Origin: Companilactobacillus pabuli
GTDB taxonomy: Bacteria; Bacillota; Bacilli; Lactobacillales; Lactobacillaceae
NCBI RefSeq assembly: GCF_014058425.1
Contig: NZ_CP049366.1
Location: forward strand, 1,364,001-1,428,000
Length of the DNA: 64,000 nt
Direction of reading: 5' to 3'
Part shown: in pieces, positions 42,817-51,359 of the stretch
Numbering within the stretch: position 1 is the stretch's first letter
Layout: the number at the start of each line of letters is the position of its first letter
The notes under the pieces: generated by a model
What the model saw: the letters and a program-made list of their open reading frames with translations, nothing else
The model's database searches: none
What the model was told of the DNA's origin: nothing
Translations under genes and position numbers: made by a program

Positions 42817-43965
42817 TTATTGACCTAGAGATGAGTTTTTACTTTCATGCTCTTGCAATGTATGTGAATAATATACCTTACCAGTCTTCAAGTTGGCAAC
42901 AAAGTATAGATAATTTTCATCCCTATCACTAGGATTCAAAGTAGCCTCTATTGCTTGCACACTTGGAGTATTAAATGGTCCAGGTCCATAACCTGCATTC
43001 TTGTACAAGTTATATGGAGAATCAACTCTAACATCTTTATTACTCAATTTAGTCTTATGAGTATTCAATGCATACATAACTGAAATATCTGATTGAATTG
43101 GCATATCGATATCAATACGGTTGAAGAATACACCAGCAATCTTCTTACGATCCTTTTCAGTAACACCTTCACGCTCAACTAATGATGCCAAAGTAAGTGT
43201 TTGTTGCACTGTTAAGCCTTTTTCTTTAATAGTTTCAAAGTAAGGCTTCATGATCTCATTGTCTTTTTCGACCATTTGGTTAACTAATTCTTTTAGAGTT
43301 TCACCCTTGTAAAGACCATAAGTAGCTGGGAACAAATAACCTTCTAGATGATATCTAACATTTTTCTTAGCCATTGATGAATCCAACAATTCAGGATACT
43401 TCTTCTGAAGTTGTTTCATGTAAGATTTATCCTTCATCAGTTTCAAGAAATCTTTTTTCTTAAACTTAGTTGATTTTTGAATCTGATCACCAATTTGGTC
43501 TATTGTAACACCCTCACGAACTAGCACAGTATTCGAAGCTGTTCCAGTTGGTTCGGCACTACCACCCTTTTGCAACTGCTTAACAACATGGTTCATATCC
43601 ATTGATTGCTTGAAAGTATAATACCCTGCTTGAAAATCAGTATAGTTTTGAGCTTTAACGTAGAAATTAAAGACTGTCGCACTCTTGATAACTTTATCCT
43701 TTTCAAGAGTCTTAGCAATTTCTTTACTAGAAGAACCTATTGGGATTTTAACAACAATATCTTCTTTACTATTCGCATTATATGGTTGCAATGAACTATT
43801 CACATAATTAAAGCCAATGATAGCAACGACGACTGCCAAAACCGCAATCACACCAACAATCCAATACGCAATATGATTAGCGACTGATCTTTCTTCGGCG
43901 CGAGTTTTGATTTTGTCATCTGACTCATGCTTCAATGCTTCTTTTTTTTCATCCTTTTGGCTCAA
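42817..43965 (-). CDS. mltG: Endolytic transglycosylase MltG
   Basis: MltG cuts nascent glycan strands and sets glycan length. The 382-residue protein has an acidic/basic cytoplasmic start, a membrane helix (about 33-53), a LysM-like region and the catalytic YceG domain with Glu in LASLVEREGV and VFFNRIDIDMPIQSD. It starts with TTG at 43965 behind GGAGG. It precedes greA as in relatives. Confidence 0.95.
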   Translation of the reverse strand: MSQKDEKKEALKHESDDKIKTRAEERSVANHIAYWIVGVIAVLAVVVAIIGFNYVNSSLQPYNANSKEDIVVKIPIGSSSKEIAKTLEKDKVIKSATVFNFYVKAQNYTDFQAGYYTFKQSMDMNHVVKQLQKGGSAEPTGTASNTVLVREGVTIDQIGDQIQKSTKFKKKDFLKLMKDKSYMKQLQKKYPELLDSSMAKKNVRYHLEGYLFPATYGLYKGETLKELVNQMVEKDNEIMKPYFETIKEKGLTVQQTLTLASLVEREGVTEKDRKKIAGVFFNRIDIDMPIQSDISVMYALNTHKTKLSNKDVRVDSPYNLYKNAGYGPGPFNTPSVQAIEATLNPSDRDENYLYFVANLKTGKVYYSHTLQEHESKNSSLGQ

Positions 43966-43994
43966 GACACAGCCTCCCGAGTTAATTTATTAGA

Positions 43995-44000
43995 ATTATA
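43995..44000 (-). promoter_or_regulatory. Extended -10 promoter of mltG
   Basis: TGGTATAAT on the minus strand gives a TG-extended perfect -10. No good -35 is visible. Confidence 0.5.
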
Positions 44001-44020
44001 CCATTAGTTTGGCAATAATT

Positions 44021-46426
44021 TTATCTAATTTCCACATTAAATTTTTGAACTAGACTGTCTTTGACTAATGTAAAGGCCTTTTCTACTTCCTCATCAGTCA
44101 AAGTATCATTAGGATTCAAGAATACTAAGTGATAACCGAGTGACTTATGGTTAGGTTTGATATTCTTACCTTCATAAACATCAAAGATATTAACATCCTT
44201 CAAATATTTACCACCATTATTAAAGATATCAGAAATAATTTGACCATTTTCAACATCTTTTTCTACTAAAATAGCTAGATCACGGCTGACTTCTGGATAC
44301 TTAGGTGCGCTAGTTGCTTTGACATTTCTAGTATTCAAGTCGAATAAGGCATCAATATTCAATTCAAAAACAAATGTGTCATTGACATTGTGTGCTTTTT
44401 GATAATTTGGATGCAATTTACCGATAATACCAACCATTTGACCATTAGCCAAAATCTTAGCCGTTTGTCCAGGATGAAGATTATCATAATCTGCCGTTGC
44501 AACAAATGAAAATTCAGCATCAGCATTAACGTATGACAACAATTCTTCAACGATTCCCTTAACATAATAAAAGTCTACTGGCTTAGCATTACTGTTCCAA
44601 GCATCCTCAATGACATTACCACTGATGGCACCAGAAATAAATGGTAATTCTTTTGGACGATCATTTCCAGTCTCTCGATCAAATACTCGAGCTTGTTCAA
44701 ATATTTGAAGATCATCGTTCTTTCTAGCTTGGTTATAAGCAATATCTCTGACTAAGCCTGGAATCAAGCTGTTACGTAAGTATTCGTGATCTTCAGTCAT
44801 AGGGTGAAGCAATTTAGTATATTCTGAATTTAAAATATTGAAATCATCAACTTCTTGTTTGTTCAATAATGAATAATTGATAACTTCATCCAATCCACTA
44901 GCCAACAAGGCATCACGCAATTTATTACTCAATTCACGCTTAGCGCTGTAGCCACCGCGAGTTTCCATTCCAGCTGGCAAAGTATTAGGCAAGTTTTCAT
45001 AACCATAAATTCGGTTTACTTCTTCAACTAAGTCAGCCTCAATTTCCATATCCCAACGGCGTGTAGGAATTGTCACAGTTACCGCATCGCCTGATAATTC
45101 ACTAGTAAAACCAAGTCGATCAAAGATTTGAAGAATTTCATCACTTGAAAGTTCTAGCCCCATCAAATGATTAATGTGCTTGATACTACCTTTGATAACA
45201 GTAGGTTGAGCTTTAGTAAAGTTACCGATAATTTCCTCAGAAATTTCTTTGGCATCACTAGCTTGGTCAATCAATTGTGTAGCGCGGACTAAGGCTTCAC
45301 TGACGATTCCATTATCAACACCTTTTTCAAAACGGTTTGAGGCATCGTCACGCAAATCATGTCTTTGAGCAGCTTTTCTAACAAAGGCTCCGTCAAAGAC
45401 ACCAGCTTCTACTAAGATATTGGTAGTATTTTCATCAACAGCAGCACGAGTTCCATTAATGATACCAGCTAAACCTAAAACTTCATCACCAGATGTAACT
45501 ACTAAATCGTTATGATTTAAGGATTTTTCAGTATCAGCTAATACTAATTTGTCGCCATCTTTGGCAAGTTTAACGGTTAAATTCTTTTGAGGTAATTTGT
45601 CCAAATCGTAAACTTGAACTGGTTGACCGTATTCGATCATCACATAATTTGCTGCATCGACAACACTGTTGACGGGTCTGATATTTTGATTCCAAAGTCT
45701 TCTTTGCATCCAAAGTGGACTCTTAGTAACCTTGATGCCTTTTAATTCACGAAGTAAATAATCTGGAACCAAGTCTTTTTCTTCAACTGTTGCAGTCGCA
45801 TCAGTCAAATCTTTAACTTTACTTTGATTTAATTCTGGTTTAGTAAATTTAGGCTTTTCATCGTAAGTTGCACCGATTTCCCAAGCAGCACCACGCATCC
45901 CTAAAGTATCGGCACGGTTAGGAGTAATATCGATATCGACCATTTCGTCTTTAAGACCTAATAGATCATAAACATCTTGTCCTGGTGTTTGTGGTTCATC
46001 GAAGACATAGATACCATTTTCGAATTCTTTTGGCATGTATTGAGCAGGAACACCGACTTCATCAAGTCCACAAATCATCCCGTTAGATTCTTGTCCACGA
46101 AGTTTACCACGTTTAATACGCACGCCATTTGGCAAATGAGCACCATGCAAGGCTACAATTACGTATTGATCAGCGGCCACATTAGGAGCACCACAGACGA
46201 TTTGAATTTCTTCTTCTTCACCAACATCAACTTGGCAAAGTTTTAAATGATCTGAATCTGGATGTGGTACTACGCTAGTAATGTGCCCGACAACCAAATT
46301 AGTCAATTCCTCACCGAGTTTGACTGGGCCAGATTCGATACCAGTTAGAGAAACTTTATTAGCAATTTCTTCAACCGTGTGATCGACTGGAATGTATTCT
46401 TTTAGCCAATTAACAGAAATTTTCAT
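44021..46426 (-). CDS. pheT: Phenylalanyl-tRNA synthetase beta subunit
   Basis: An 801-residue protein with an N-terminal EMAP/tRNA-binding domain (VVGHITSVVPHPDSDHLKLCQV), B3/B4 editing domain, B5 with IPTRRWDMEIEADLVEEVNRIYGY and a C-terminal FDX-ACB anticodon domain (APKYPEVSRDLAILV). It lies four bases after pheS. Confidence 0.97.
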   Translation of the reverse strand: MKISVNWLKEYIPVDHTVEEIANKVSLTGIESGPVKLGEELTNLVVGHITSVVPHPDSDHLKLCQVDVGEEEEIQIVCGAPNVAADQYVIVALHGAHLPNGVRIKRGKLRGQESNGMICGLDEVGVPAQYMPKEFENGIYVFDEPQTPGQDVYDLLGLKDEMVDIDITPNRADTLGMRGAAWEIGATYDEKPKFTKPELNQSKVKDLTDATATVEEKDLVPDYLLRELKGIKVTKSPLWMQRRLWNQNIRPVNSVVDAANYVMIEYGQPVQVYDLDKLPQKNLTVKLAKDGDKLVLADTEKSLNHNDLVVTSGDEVLGLAGIINGTRAAVDENTTNILVEAGVFDGAFVRKAAQRHDLRDDASNRFEKGVDNGIVSEALVRATQLIDQASDAKEISEEIIGNFTKAQPTVIKGSIKHINHLMGLELSSDEILQIFDRLGFTSELSGDAVTVTIPTRRWDMEIEADLVEEVNRIYGYENLPNTLPAGMETRGGYSAKRELSNKLRDALLASGLDEVINYSLLNKQEVDDFNILNSEYTKLLHPMTEDHEYLRNSLIPGLVRDIAYNQARKNDDLQIFEQARVFDRETGNDRPKELPFISGAISGNVIEDAWNSNAKPVDFYYVKGIVEELLSYVNADAEFSFVATADYDNLHPGQTAKILANGQMVGIIGKLHPNYQKAHNVNDTFVFELNIDALFDLNTRNVKATSAPKYPEVSRDLAILVEKDVENGQIISDIFNNGGKYLKDVNIFDVYEGKNIKPNHKSLGYHLVFLNPNDTLTDEEVEKAFTLVKDSLVQKFNVEIR

Positions 46427-46430
46427 TATC

Positions 46431-47477
46431 TTAATTTACTCCTTTGAATTGTTCTAGGAATCTAACATCGTTGAGATAGAAATCACGAATGTCGTTAACT
46501 CCGTATTTAAGCATTGCAAAACGCTCTGGTCCAAGACCAAAGGCCATACCACTGTATTCATTAGGATCGATGCCTGACATCTTCAAAACGTTTGGATGTG
46601 TTAAGCCAGCACCTAATACTTCAATCCAACCAGTATATTTACAAATACGACAACCTGTACCACCACAATTGAAACAAGAAACGTCAACTTCAACTGATGG
46701 TTCGGTAAATGGGAAGTAACTTGGACGGAAACGGATCTCACGATCAGGACCGAAGACGTGACGACATAATGCATCAAGCGTTCCCTTTAAATCTGCCATA
46801 GAGATATTCTTATCAACAACTAAACCTTCAATTTGATGGAATTGATGTGAGTGAGTAGCGTCATCATCATCACGACGGTAAACAACACCCGGTGAGATCA
46901 TCTTCAAAGGACCTTTAGTAAAGTCATGAGCTTCCATGTCACGACCTTCTTGAGCTGAAGTTTGAGTTCTCATCAATAATTCATCTGACAAGTAGAACGT
47001 ATCTTGCATATCACGAGCCGGATGATCTTTAGGGATATTCAATCTTTCAAAGTTATAGTGATCTTCTTCAACTTCATAGCCACCAGCAACTTCATAGCCT
47101 AAACCAATGAAGAATTGTTCAATATCTTCAATCGTTTGGTTCAAAATATGTTTTGTTCCTTGAACCTTTTTTGTAGCTGGTAAAGTAACGTCGATTGTTT
47201 CTTCTTCAAGTTTTTTGGCAATTAATTTTTGATTAAGTTCCGCCATTTTTTCTTCAATAGCAGCTTGAATATCTTTTTTAACGTTATTAGCTAAAGTTCC
47301 AATTTCTGGACGTTGTTCAGCTGGAACATCTTTCATACCACGCAAGGCTTTAGTGATTGGACCTTTTTTACCTAATAAGTTAACTCTTAAATCATTTAAT
47401 TCTTGAAGCTTTTGTGCACGTTTAGCTTCATCGATACCATTTTCTCTTAAATTCTTTAACGTATCATTTAATGACAT
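46431..47477 (-). CDS. pheS: Phenylalanyl-tRNA synthetase alpha subunit
   Basis: A 348-residue class II synthetase. Motif 2 is visible near [19 protein letters not shown] and motif 3 in [29 protein letters not shown] is conserved. A zinc-ribbon-like [17 protein letters not shown] is present as in many Gram-positives. The ATG at 47477 follows AAGGAGG; the in-frame extension upstream runs into the T-box and is not coding. Confidence 0.97.
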   Translation of the reverse strand: MSLNDTLKNLRENGIDEAKRAQKLQELNDLRVNLLGKKGPITKALRGMKDVPAEQRPEIGTLANNVKKDIQAAIEEKMAELNQKLIAKKLEEETIDVTLPATKKVQGTKHILNQTIEDIEQFFIGLGYEVAGGYEVEEDHYNFERLNIPKDHPARDMQDTFYLSDELLMRTQTSAQEGRDMEAHDFTKGPLKMISPGVVYRRDDDDATHSHQFHQIEGLVVDKNISMADLKGTLDALCRHVFGPDREIRFRPSYFPFTEPSVEVDVSCFNCGGTGCRICKYTGWIEVLGAGLTHPNVLKMSGIDPNEYSGMAFGLGPERFAMLKYGVNDIRDFYLNDVRFLEQFKGVN

Positions 47478-47531
47478 TTTCTTCCTCCTTGGTGATAAAA
47501 CTGATTCTGGAATTTTTAAATGTATCCACAT

Positions 47532-47727
47532 AAAAAAGTCCCCATCCCAAATAAGGGACGAGGACTCGCGGTACCACCCTAGTTCATGTTAAACATGCAC
47601 TCAAGTAGTTATATAGTAACTAACTAAAAACTCAGAAAGTGAATTCGCTGTTTTATTTATCAAGCCTATCTCAGTTAACGGCTCTTCCTGTTATAAATGC
47701 CACAGTTACTATTTTTCGTCAAAGTTT
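47532..47727 (-). promoter_or_regulatory. T-box leader with phenylalanine specifier (UUC)
   Basis: The canonical AGGGTGGTACCGCG lies at 47567-47580. The terminator (AGTCC..GGGACT with TCCCT/GGGAT inside, then TTTTTT) is at 47532-47566. Stem I begins with AAACT (47723-47727) pairing AGTTT (47628-47632). The specifier loop reads CGAATTCAC opposite AATAGTA, giving TTC at 47641-47643. Regulates pheST by tRNA-Phe charging. Confidence 0.9.
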
Positions 47728-47747
47728 AAATATTATTTATACAAATG

Positions 47748-47775
47748 ATTATACAAAAATTAAAAAGTTTCGCAA
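47748..47775 (-). promoter_or_regulatory. Promoter of pheST
   Basis: TTGCGA (47770-47775), 16 bases and a perfect TATAAT (47748-47753) on the minus strand. Confidence 0.65.
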
Positions 47776-47777
47776 GT

Positions 47778-48539
47778 TTATAATGTTTGTAAACCGTACA
47801 TCAAAACTCCAGCTGCAACCGCTACGTTAAGGGATTCAGCTTTTCCTAGAATTGGGATATAAATATTTTTATCGGTAGCGTTCAAGACATTTTGACTGAC
47901 ACCGTGGGCTTCATTACCCATGATCAAAGCGAATTGGTCTTGTTTTTCTAATTGTGTATAAGGTTTAGCCTGAGCATTTACCTCTGATCCATAAATAGTT
48001 AAACCAGATTTCTTAGCCAAGTTGATAGCCTTGTCGATATCCATACGATAAATTGGCAAATGGAATTGACTACCTTGCATTGAACGTTGGACTTTTGGTT
48101 GGTAAAAATCAGCGGTATCCATACTTGTAATTACACCATCATATCCAGCTGCATCAGCAGTTCTAACGATTGTTCCCACGTTACCAGGATCTTGGACATC
48201 ATCCATCATGACCCACTTACCAGAAAATTCTGTCAGATCGTCACTATTTTGGACTTTGATGACTGCAAAGATTCCTTGTGGAGTTTTTGTTTCTGACAAG
48301 TCTTTAGCTACATCTTCAGAAATAGTTACAGCAATTTCATGATATTTTTTAACGAGACGGTCTTCTTGGTACTTTTCAGTTACCAATAATTTTACAAAAT
48401 CTTGTTCATATTGGTCGGCTTCTCTAACTAAATGGAAACCCTCAATCATGTATGTACCAGTCTTACGAATGTTTTTAGTTGCAGACAACTTCTTTAGTTG
48501 TTTAATTTCGTCATTTTTTTTCGATTCGATATACTTCAT
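47778..48539 (-). CDS. TrmH/SpoU family RNA 2'-O-methyltransferase
   Basis: A 253-residue SPOUT methyltransferase (YsgA type). The N-terminal substrate-binding domain has TGTYMIEGFHLV. The knot motifs are VMMDDVQDPGNVGTIVRTADAAG, ALIMGNEAHGVS and IYIPILGKAESLNVAVAAGVL. I chose the ATG at 48539 because GAGGG fits it better than the ATG at 48548. The ysgA-pheS-pheT order is conserved. Confidence 0.94.
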   Translation of the reverse strand: MKYIESKKNDEIKQLKKLSATKNIRKTGTYMIEGFHLVREADQYEQDFVKLLVTEKYQEDRLVKKYHEIAVTISEDVAKDLSETKTPQGIFAVIKVQNSDDLTEFSGKWVMMDDVQDPGNVGTIVRTADAAGYDGVITSMDTADFYQPKVQRSMQGSQFHLPIYRMDIDKAINLAKKSGLTIYGSEVNAQAKPYTQLEKQDQFALIMGNEAHGVSQNVLNATDKNIYIPILGKAESLNVAVAAGVLMYGLQTL

Positions 48540-48603
48540 ATAATCCATCCCTCTTGTTCTATAATATAGATATTAACACATTCAAAGATTTGAGGTGATA
48601 CGT

Positions 48604-48879
48604 GTGAAACATCTTTCCATTAATGTTGATGGACTCGTTCAAGGCGTGGGCTTTCGTTACTCAACTTTTCAAGTAGCTCAAGAACTGGGCGTCAATGGAA
48701 CCGTGCAAAATGAGATCGACGGATCCGTTTCAATTGAGGCTGAAGCAGATCAAAAAGTACTTTATATTTTTTTAAATCGTGTTAAATCTTCACCTTCACC
48801 CTTTGGAAAAGTTACCAAAATGGACTATACTTTTTCTGACGACTTACAACATTACACAAAATTCACTGTGATTGGTTGA
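48604..48879 (+). CDS. acyP: Acylphosphatase
   Basis: A 91-residue enzyme that hydrolyses acyl phosphates. VDGLVQGVGFRYSTF carries the catalytic Arg and phosphate loop; GTVQNEIDGSVSIEAE has the catalytic Asn. The GTG at 48604 fits the GAGGTGAT site; an in-frame GTG at 48595 lies inside it. It is divergent from trmH and precedes yidC. Confidence 0.94.
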   Translation: MKHLSINVDGLVQGVGFRYSTFQVAQELGVNGTVQNEIDGSVSIEAEADQKVLYIFLNRVKSSPSPFGKVTKMDYTFSDDLQHYTKFTVIG

Positions 48880-48938
48880 AACGTCAAATGAGTTAACGTA
48901 TATTACTTTGTATACGATTAAAAGGGTGGTTTATTTAA

Positions 48939-49934
48939 GTGAATAAAAAATACGTCAAATATTTATCAGTACTGTCTTTAGTCTTAGTACTGACACTAGT
49001 TTTGACGGGGTGTGCACAAGGTACAACTAACCTTCATGCTCCAACTAGTGGGCCATATGGTTTCATTTACAAATGGCTAGGGATTCCGTTCCAAAATTTG
49101 ATCATGAAGACCGCAGAAGCAGTCGGTGGTACAAATGCCTACGCTTGGGGAATCATGATTATCTCTTTTGTAGTTCGTTTGATTTTGGTTCCTTTATCAT
49201 TGAACCAACAATATAAATCAACAACTCAACAAGAAAAAATGCGTGCTGTTCAACCACAATTGAAATTGATTCAAGAAGCACAAAAGAAAGCTAAGGGTCC
49301 TGATGCTCAACAAAAGATCAGTAGCTTAATGATGCAAGTTTACAAGGCTAACAATTTGAGTTTGACTGGTGGTATGGGTTGTTTGCCACTATTATTACAA
49401 ATGCCTATTTTGATTGGTATTTATCAAGCCGTTCAATATTCTAAAAATATTGGTTCAGCTACATTCCTTTCAATCCCACTTGGCAAACCTAGTATAGTAA
49501 TTGCTATTGTTGCTACCTTGTTCTACTTAGTTCAAGGTTGGATGTCACTTCAAATCGTTCCAAAGGAACAAAGAAAACAAATGCAAACTATGTTGTTGAT
49601 GAGTCCAATGATGACTTTCTTCATTTCTATGATTTCAACAGCAGCCCTTGCACTTTACTTCTTAGTTGGTGGTGTCGTTATTGTCATTCAACAACTCATT
49701 ACTAACTATGTAGTTACTCCTAGAATCAGAAAGAAAACTGATGAAGAGTTAGCTAAGAATCCAGTTAAGATTGTTGTTACTAAGGAAATGCTTGATGAAA
49801 TGCTACAAGCAGATGGTACAAGTACAACAAGTGGTACTACAGCTAATACTTCTAAACAAAAAGCTGAAGCTAATGAAATGCACAAAAACATTCGTGAATT
49901 GAATAAGGGCAAACAAAATCGCAACAAGAAATAA
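48939..49934 (+). CDS. yidC: Membrane protein insertase YidC/SpoIIIJ
   Basis: A 331-residue insertase. It has a lipoprotein signal ending LVLTGC with Cys25, then five hydrophobic segments including IMIISFVVRLILVPL, LPLLLQMPILIGIYQAV and LALYFLVGGVVIVIQQL. The Arg in the hydrophilic groove is in VVRLI. The C-terminal tail is basic. It starts GTG behind AAAGGGTGG. The chromosome may carry a second copy near rnpA, as is usual. Confidence 0.96.
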   Translation: MNKKYVKYLSVLSLVLVLTLVLTGCAQGTTNLHAPTSGPYGFIYKWLGIPFQNLIMKTAEAVGGTNAYAWGIMIISFVVRLILVPLSLNQQYKSTTQQEKMRAVQPQLKLIQEAQKKAKGPDAQQKISSLMMQVYKANNLSLTGGMGCLPLLLQMPILIGIYQAVQYSKNIGSATFLSIPLGKPSIVIAIVATLFYLVQGWMSLQIVPKEQRKQMQTMLLMSPMMTFFISMISTAALALYFLVGGVVIVIQQLITNYVVTPRIRKKTDEELAKNPVKIVVTKEMLDEMLQADGTSTTSGTTANTSKQKAEANEMHKNIRELNKGKQNRNKK

Positions 49935-49940
49935 AAAAAT

Positions 49941-49980
49941 AAGTAAAACTCTACACAATTGAGTTTTACTTATTTTTTTT
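49941..49980. terminator. Terminator of yidC, shared with the amidase gene
   Basis: AAGTAAAACTC/GAGTTTTACTT stem followed by ATTTTTTTT; A-rich on the other side, so it can act both ways between convergent genes. Confidence 0.85.
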
Positions 49981-50875
49981 ACTCTAGATAACTTGCGGCA
50001 ACCCACTCATTTGTAGCAACACGGTGATAAGTTACCCCACTGATATTTTTAGTCTGATCAGTGTACCAAGCAGTATGATTTGCCAGTGCTCGGTTCTTAA
50101 TTTTAATCATCTGATTATTACTAAAGGCAACCAATGGTACATAACTGCCATTCTTGTTGTCAACTTTAATCGTAGAATTAGGATTAACGGCTTCTTGAGT
50201 AGCAGCACTGACACCATAAGCATTACCTGTCGTCTTTAAATTATTGTAATAATATCCAATCATGTCGTAGAGCTGATACATACTGTAACCTTGATTTTTA
50301 AAATAGCCCGTTGGATCACTGTGATTTGTTTCATGATATGTGAGACTCACTTGGTTGTGTGAAACAATGGTTTTTTCAGGCTTGTCAGGTATGTTGTATT
50401 GTAACAGCTTGCTAGCAGCGTAATAGGCATCATTAGCAATAGAGCGGGCAAATGAATCATAATCATGTGTCCGACACAATTCTACTTGGATAAATTTGGA
50501 ATTGGCAGTAGGACCAGCACCCCAAACACCATAGTCAGTATTGTGAATATTGATAATTTCATTGTTATCGACAAAAGCGTGTACATAAGCCTCAACTCTA
50601 GGCCAATTGTTATTAAAAAAACTCACTTCATCTTCAGCTGTCGCATTATTATCAGCAGTTTCATGAATTACGATTCCTTCTGGCTTTCCGACACCATTTT
50701 CGTAAGGAAACCATTCACTAAAAGTCCCCTCCCGATTTTGAATTGTCGCCGGTTTGATCTGATTACTAATAATATAATCGTTGACTGTTTGAGCAGAAGC
50801 ATTTTGTGTTGTCCCCATAAATAGAAAAGCCAAAAAACTCACTGCTAAAACAGCTATCCCTAGTTTTTTCTTCAT
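49979..50875 (-). CDS. Secreted N-acetylmuramoyl-L-alanine amidase with C-terminal wall-binding domain
   Basis: A 298-residue exported protein. The signal peptide (residues 1-28) ends near ASAQ. The amidase_2 domain has zinc ligands in GIVIHET, VSHNQV-region and NHSDPTGYF. The C-terminal 65 residues (about 230-298) have the pattern of an SLAP or SH3-like wall-binding domain (YVPLVAFSNNQMIKIKNRAL, WVAASYLE). It cuts the peptide from glycan in peptidoglycan; it may be an autolysin. Confidence 0.88.
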   Translation of the reverse strand: MKKKLGIAVLAVSFLAFLFMGTTQNASAQTVNDYIISNQIKPATIQNREGTFSEWFPYENGVGKPEGIVIHETADNNATAEDEVSFFNNNWPRVEAYVHAFVDNNEIINIHNTDYGVWGAGPTANSKFIQVELCRTHDYDSFARSIANDAYYAASKLLQYNIPDKPEKTIVSHNQVSLTYHETNHSDPTGYFKNQGYSMYQLYDMIGYYYNNLKTTGNAYGVSAATQEAVNPNSTIKVDNKNGSYVPLVAFSNNQMIKIKNRALANHTAWYTDQTKNISGVTYHRVATNEWVAASYLE

Positions 50876-50898
50876 TTTTCTATCCCCTTATAAGCTTT

Positions 50899-50927
50899 AA
50901 ATTACTAGTAAAAATGCTTTATTACAA
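50899..50927 (-). promoter_or_regulatory. Promoter of the amidase gene
   Basis: TTGTAA (50922-50927), 17 bases and TAATTT (50899-50904) on the minus strand. Confidence 0.45.
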
Positions 50928-51062
50928 GCGCTGTAACAATAACTTAATATTAGGAATATTTTTTTACTTGCGGACAATTTGGCTCTTACTAAAAGTTGGT
51001 TAGCGTTAAATTGCCGTCGTCCGTTTTGTTTTGTAGATCAGTACTGTATTTATTTATTACGA
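50928..51062. other. Intergenic region with a loose hairpin
   Basis: CGGAC (50971-50975) can pair with GTCCG (51019-51023), with AATTT/AAATT inside; on the plus strand TTTTGTTTTG follows. No gene is seen. It could be a plus-strand terminator for an unknown transcript. Confidence 0.3.
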
Positions 51063-51118
51063 ACAAATCAAAATAGCGCCCATTCAGGCACCCCTAATGG
51101 ACACCGAATAGACGCTAT
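51063..51118 (-). terminator. Strong terminator downstream of the structured RNA
   Basis: On the minus strand ATAGCGTCTATTCGG pairs with CCTGAATGGGCGCTAT across a 15-base loop, followed by TTTGATTTG. Several G-U pairs occur only if the minus strand is the RNA, which fixes the direction. Confidence 0.8.
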
Positions 51119-51145
51119 CAACTTTTAAATTAAAACCACTATCTA

Positions 51146-51307
51146 GTCCGGAATAGCAAAGAAAATTGGCTCAAATGTGAAATTATTCTTAGCAATTTAT
51201 TGCTTAGAATAAGGCCGAGCTTGAAGACTTTGCCCGGTTTTGGTCTTAGCAAAGGCTCCAAGTCATGCCCACATTGTTCCAGCCAAATTTTCTTTGCTAT
51301 GGAGGAC
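51146..51307 (-). ncRNA. Structured RNA candidate, 6S-RNA-like
   Basis: On the minus strand GTCC/GGAC closes the ends, then a 3x3 loop, then about 19 bp formed by 51281-51300 and 51153-51171 with one bulge. AATGTG/CACATT (51270-51275 with 51174-51179) extends it. The 3' side carries a separate hairpin (51183-51212, arms TTATTCTAAGCAAT and its partner). An apical hairpin (CTTTGC/GCAAAG or AAGAC/GTCTT) completes it. A TAGAAT -10 lies at 51311-51316. A long rod with an open middle and a side hairpin is the 6S RNA plan. Alternatives are a 3'UTR element of the two-component operon or a MITE. Confidence 0.5.
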
Positions 51308-51359
51308 GGAATTCTATCACTAATCTAATTTAAGAAAAAGTAAATCTGGATAAATATTA

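Noticed and set aside
47600-47727. Suspicion that the pheS T-box stem I is truncated
   Set aside because: AAACT/AGTTT, GAAA/TTTC and CTGT/ACAG can be paired around the specifier loop, so stem I is full size.
51146-51307. MITE or small insertion flanked by inverted repeats
   Set aside because: Kept only as an alternative: the internal side hairpins, the promoter-like box and a matched terminator favour an RNA gene, and no target duplication is visible.
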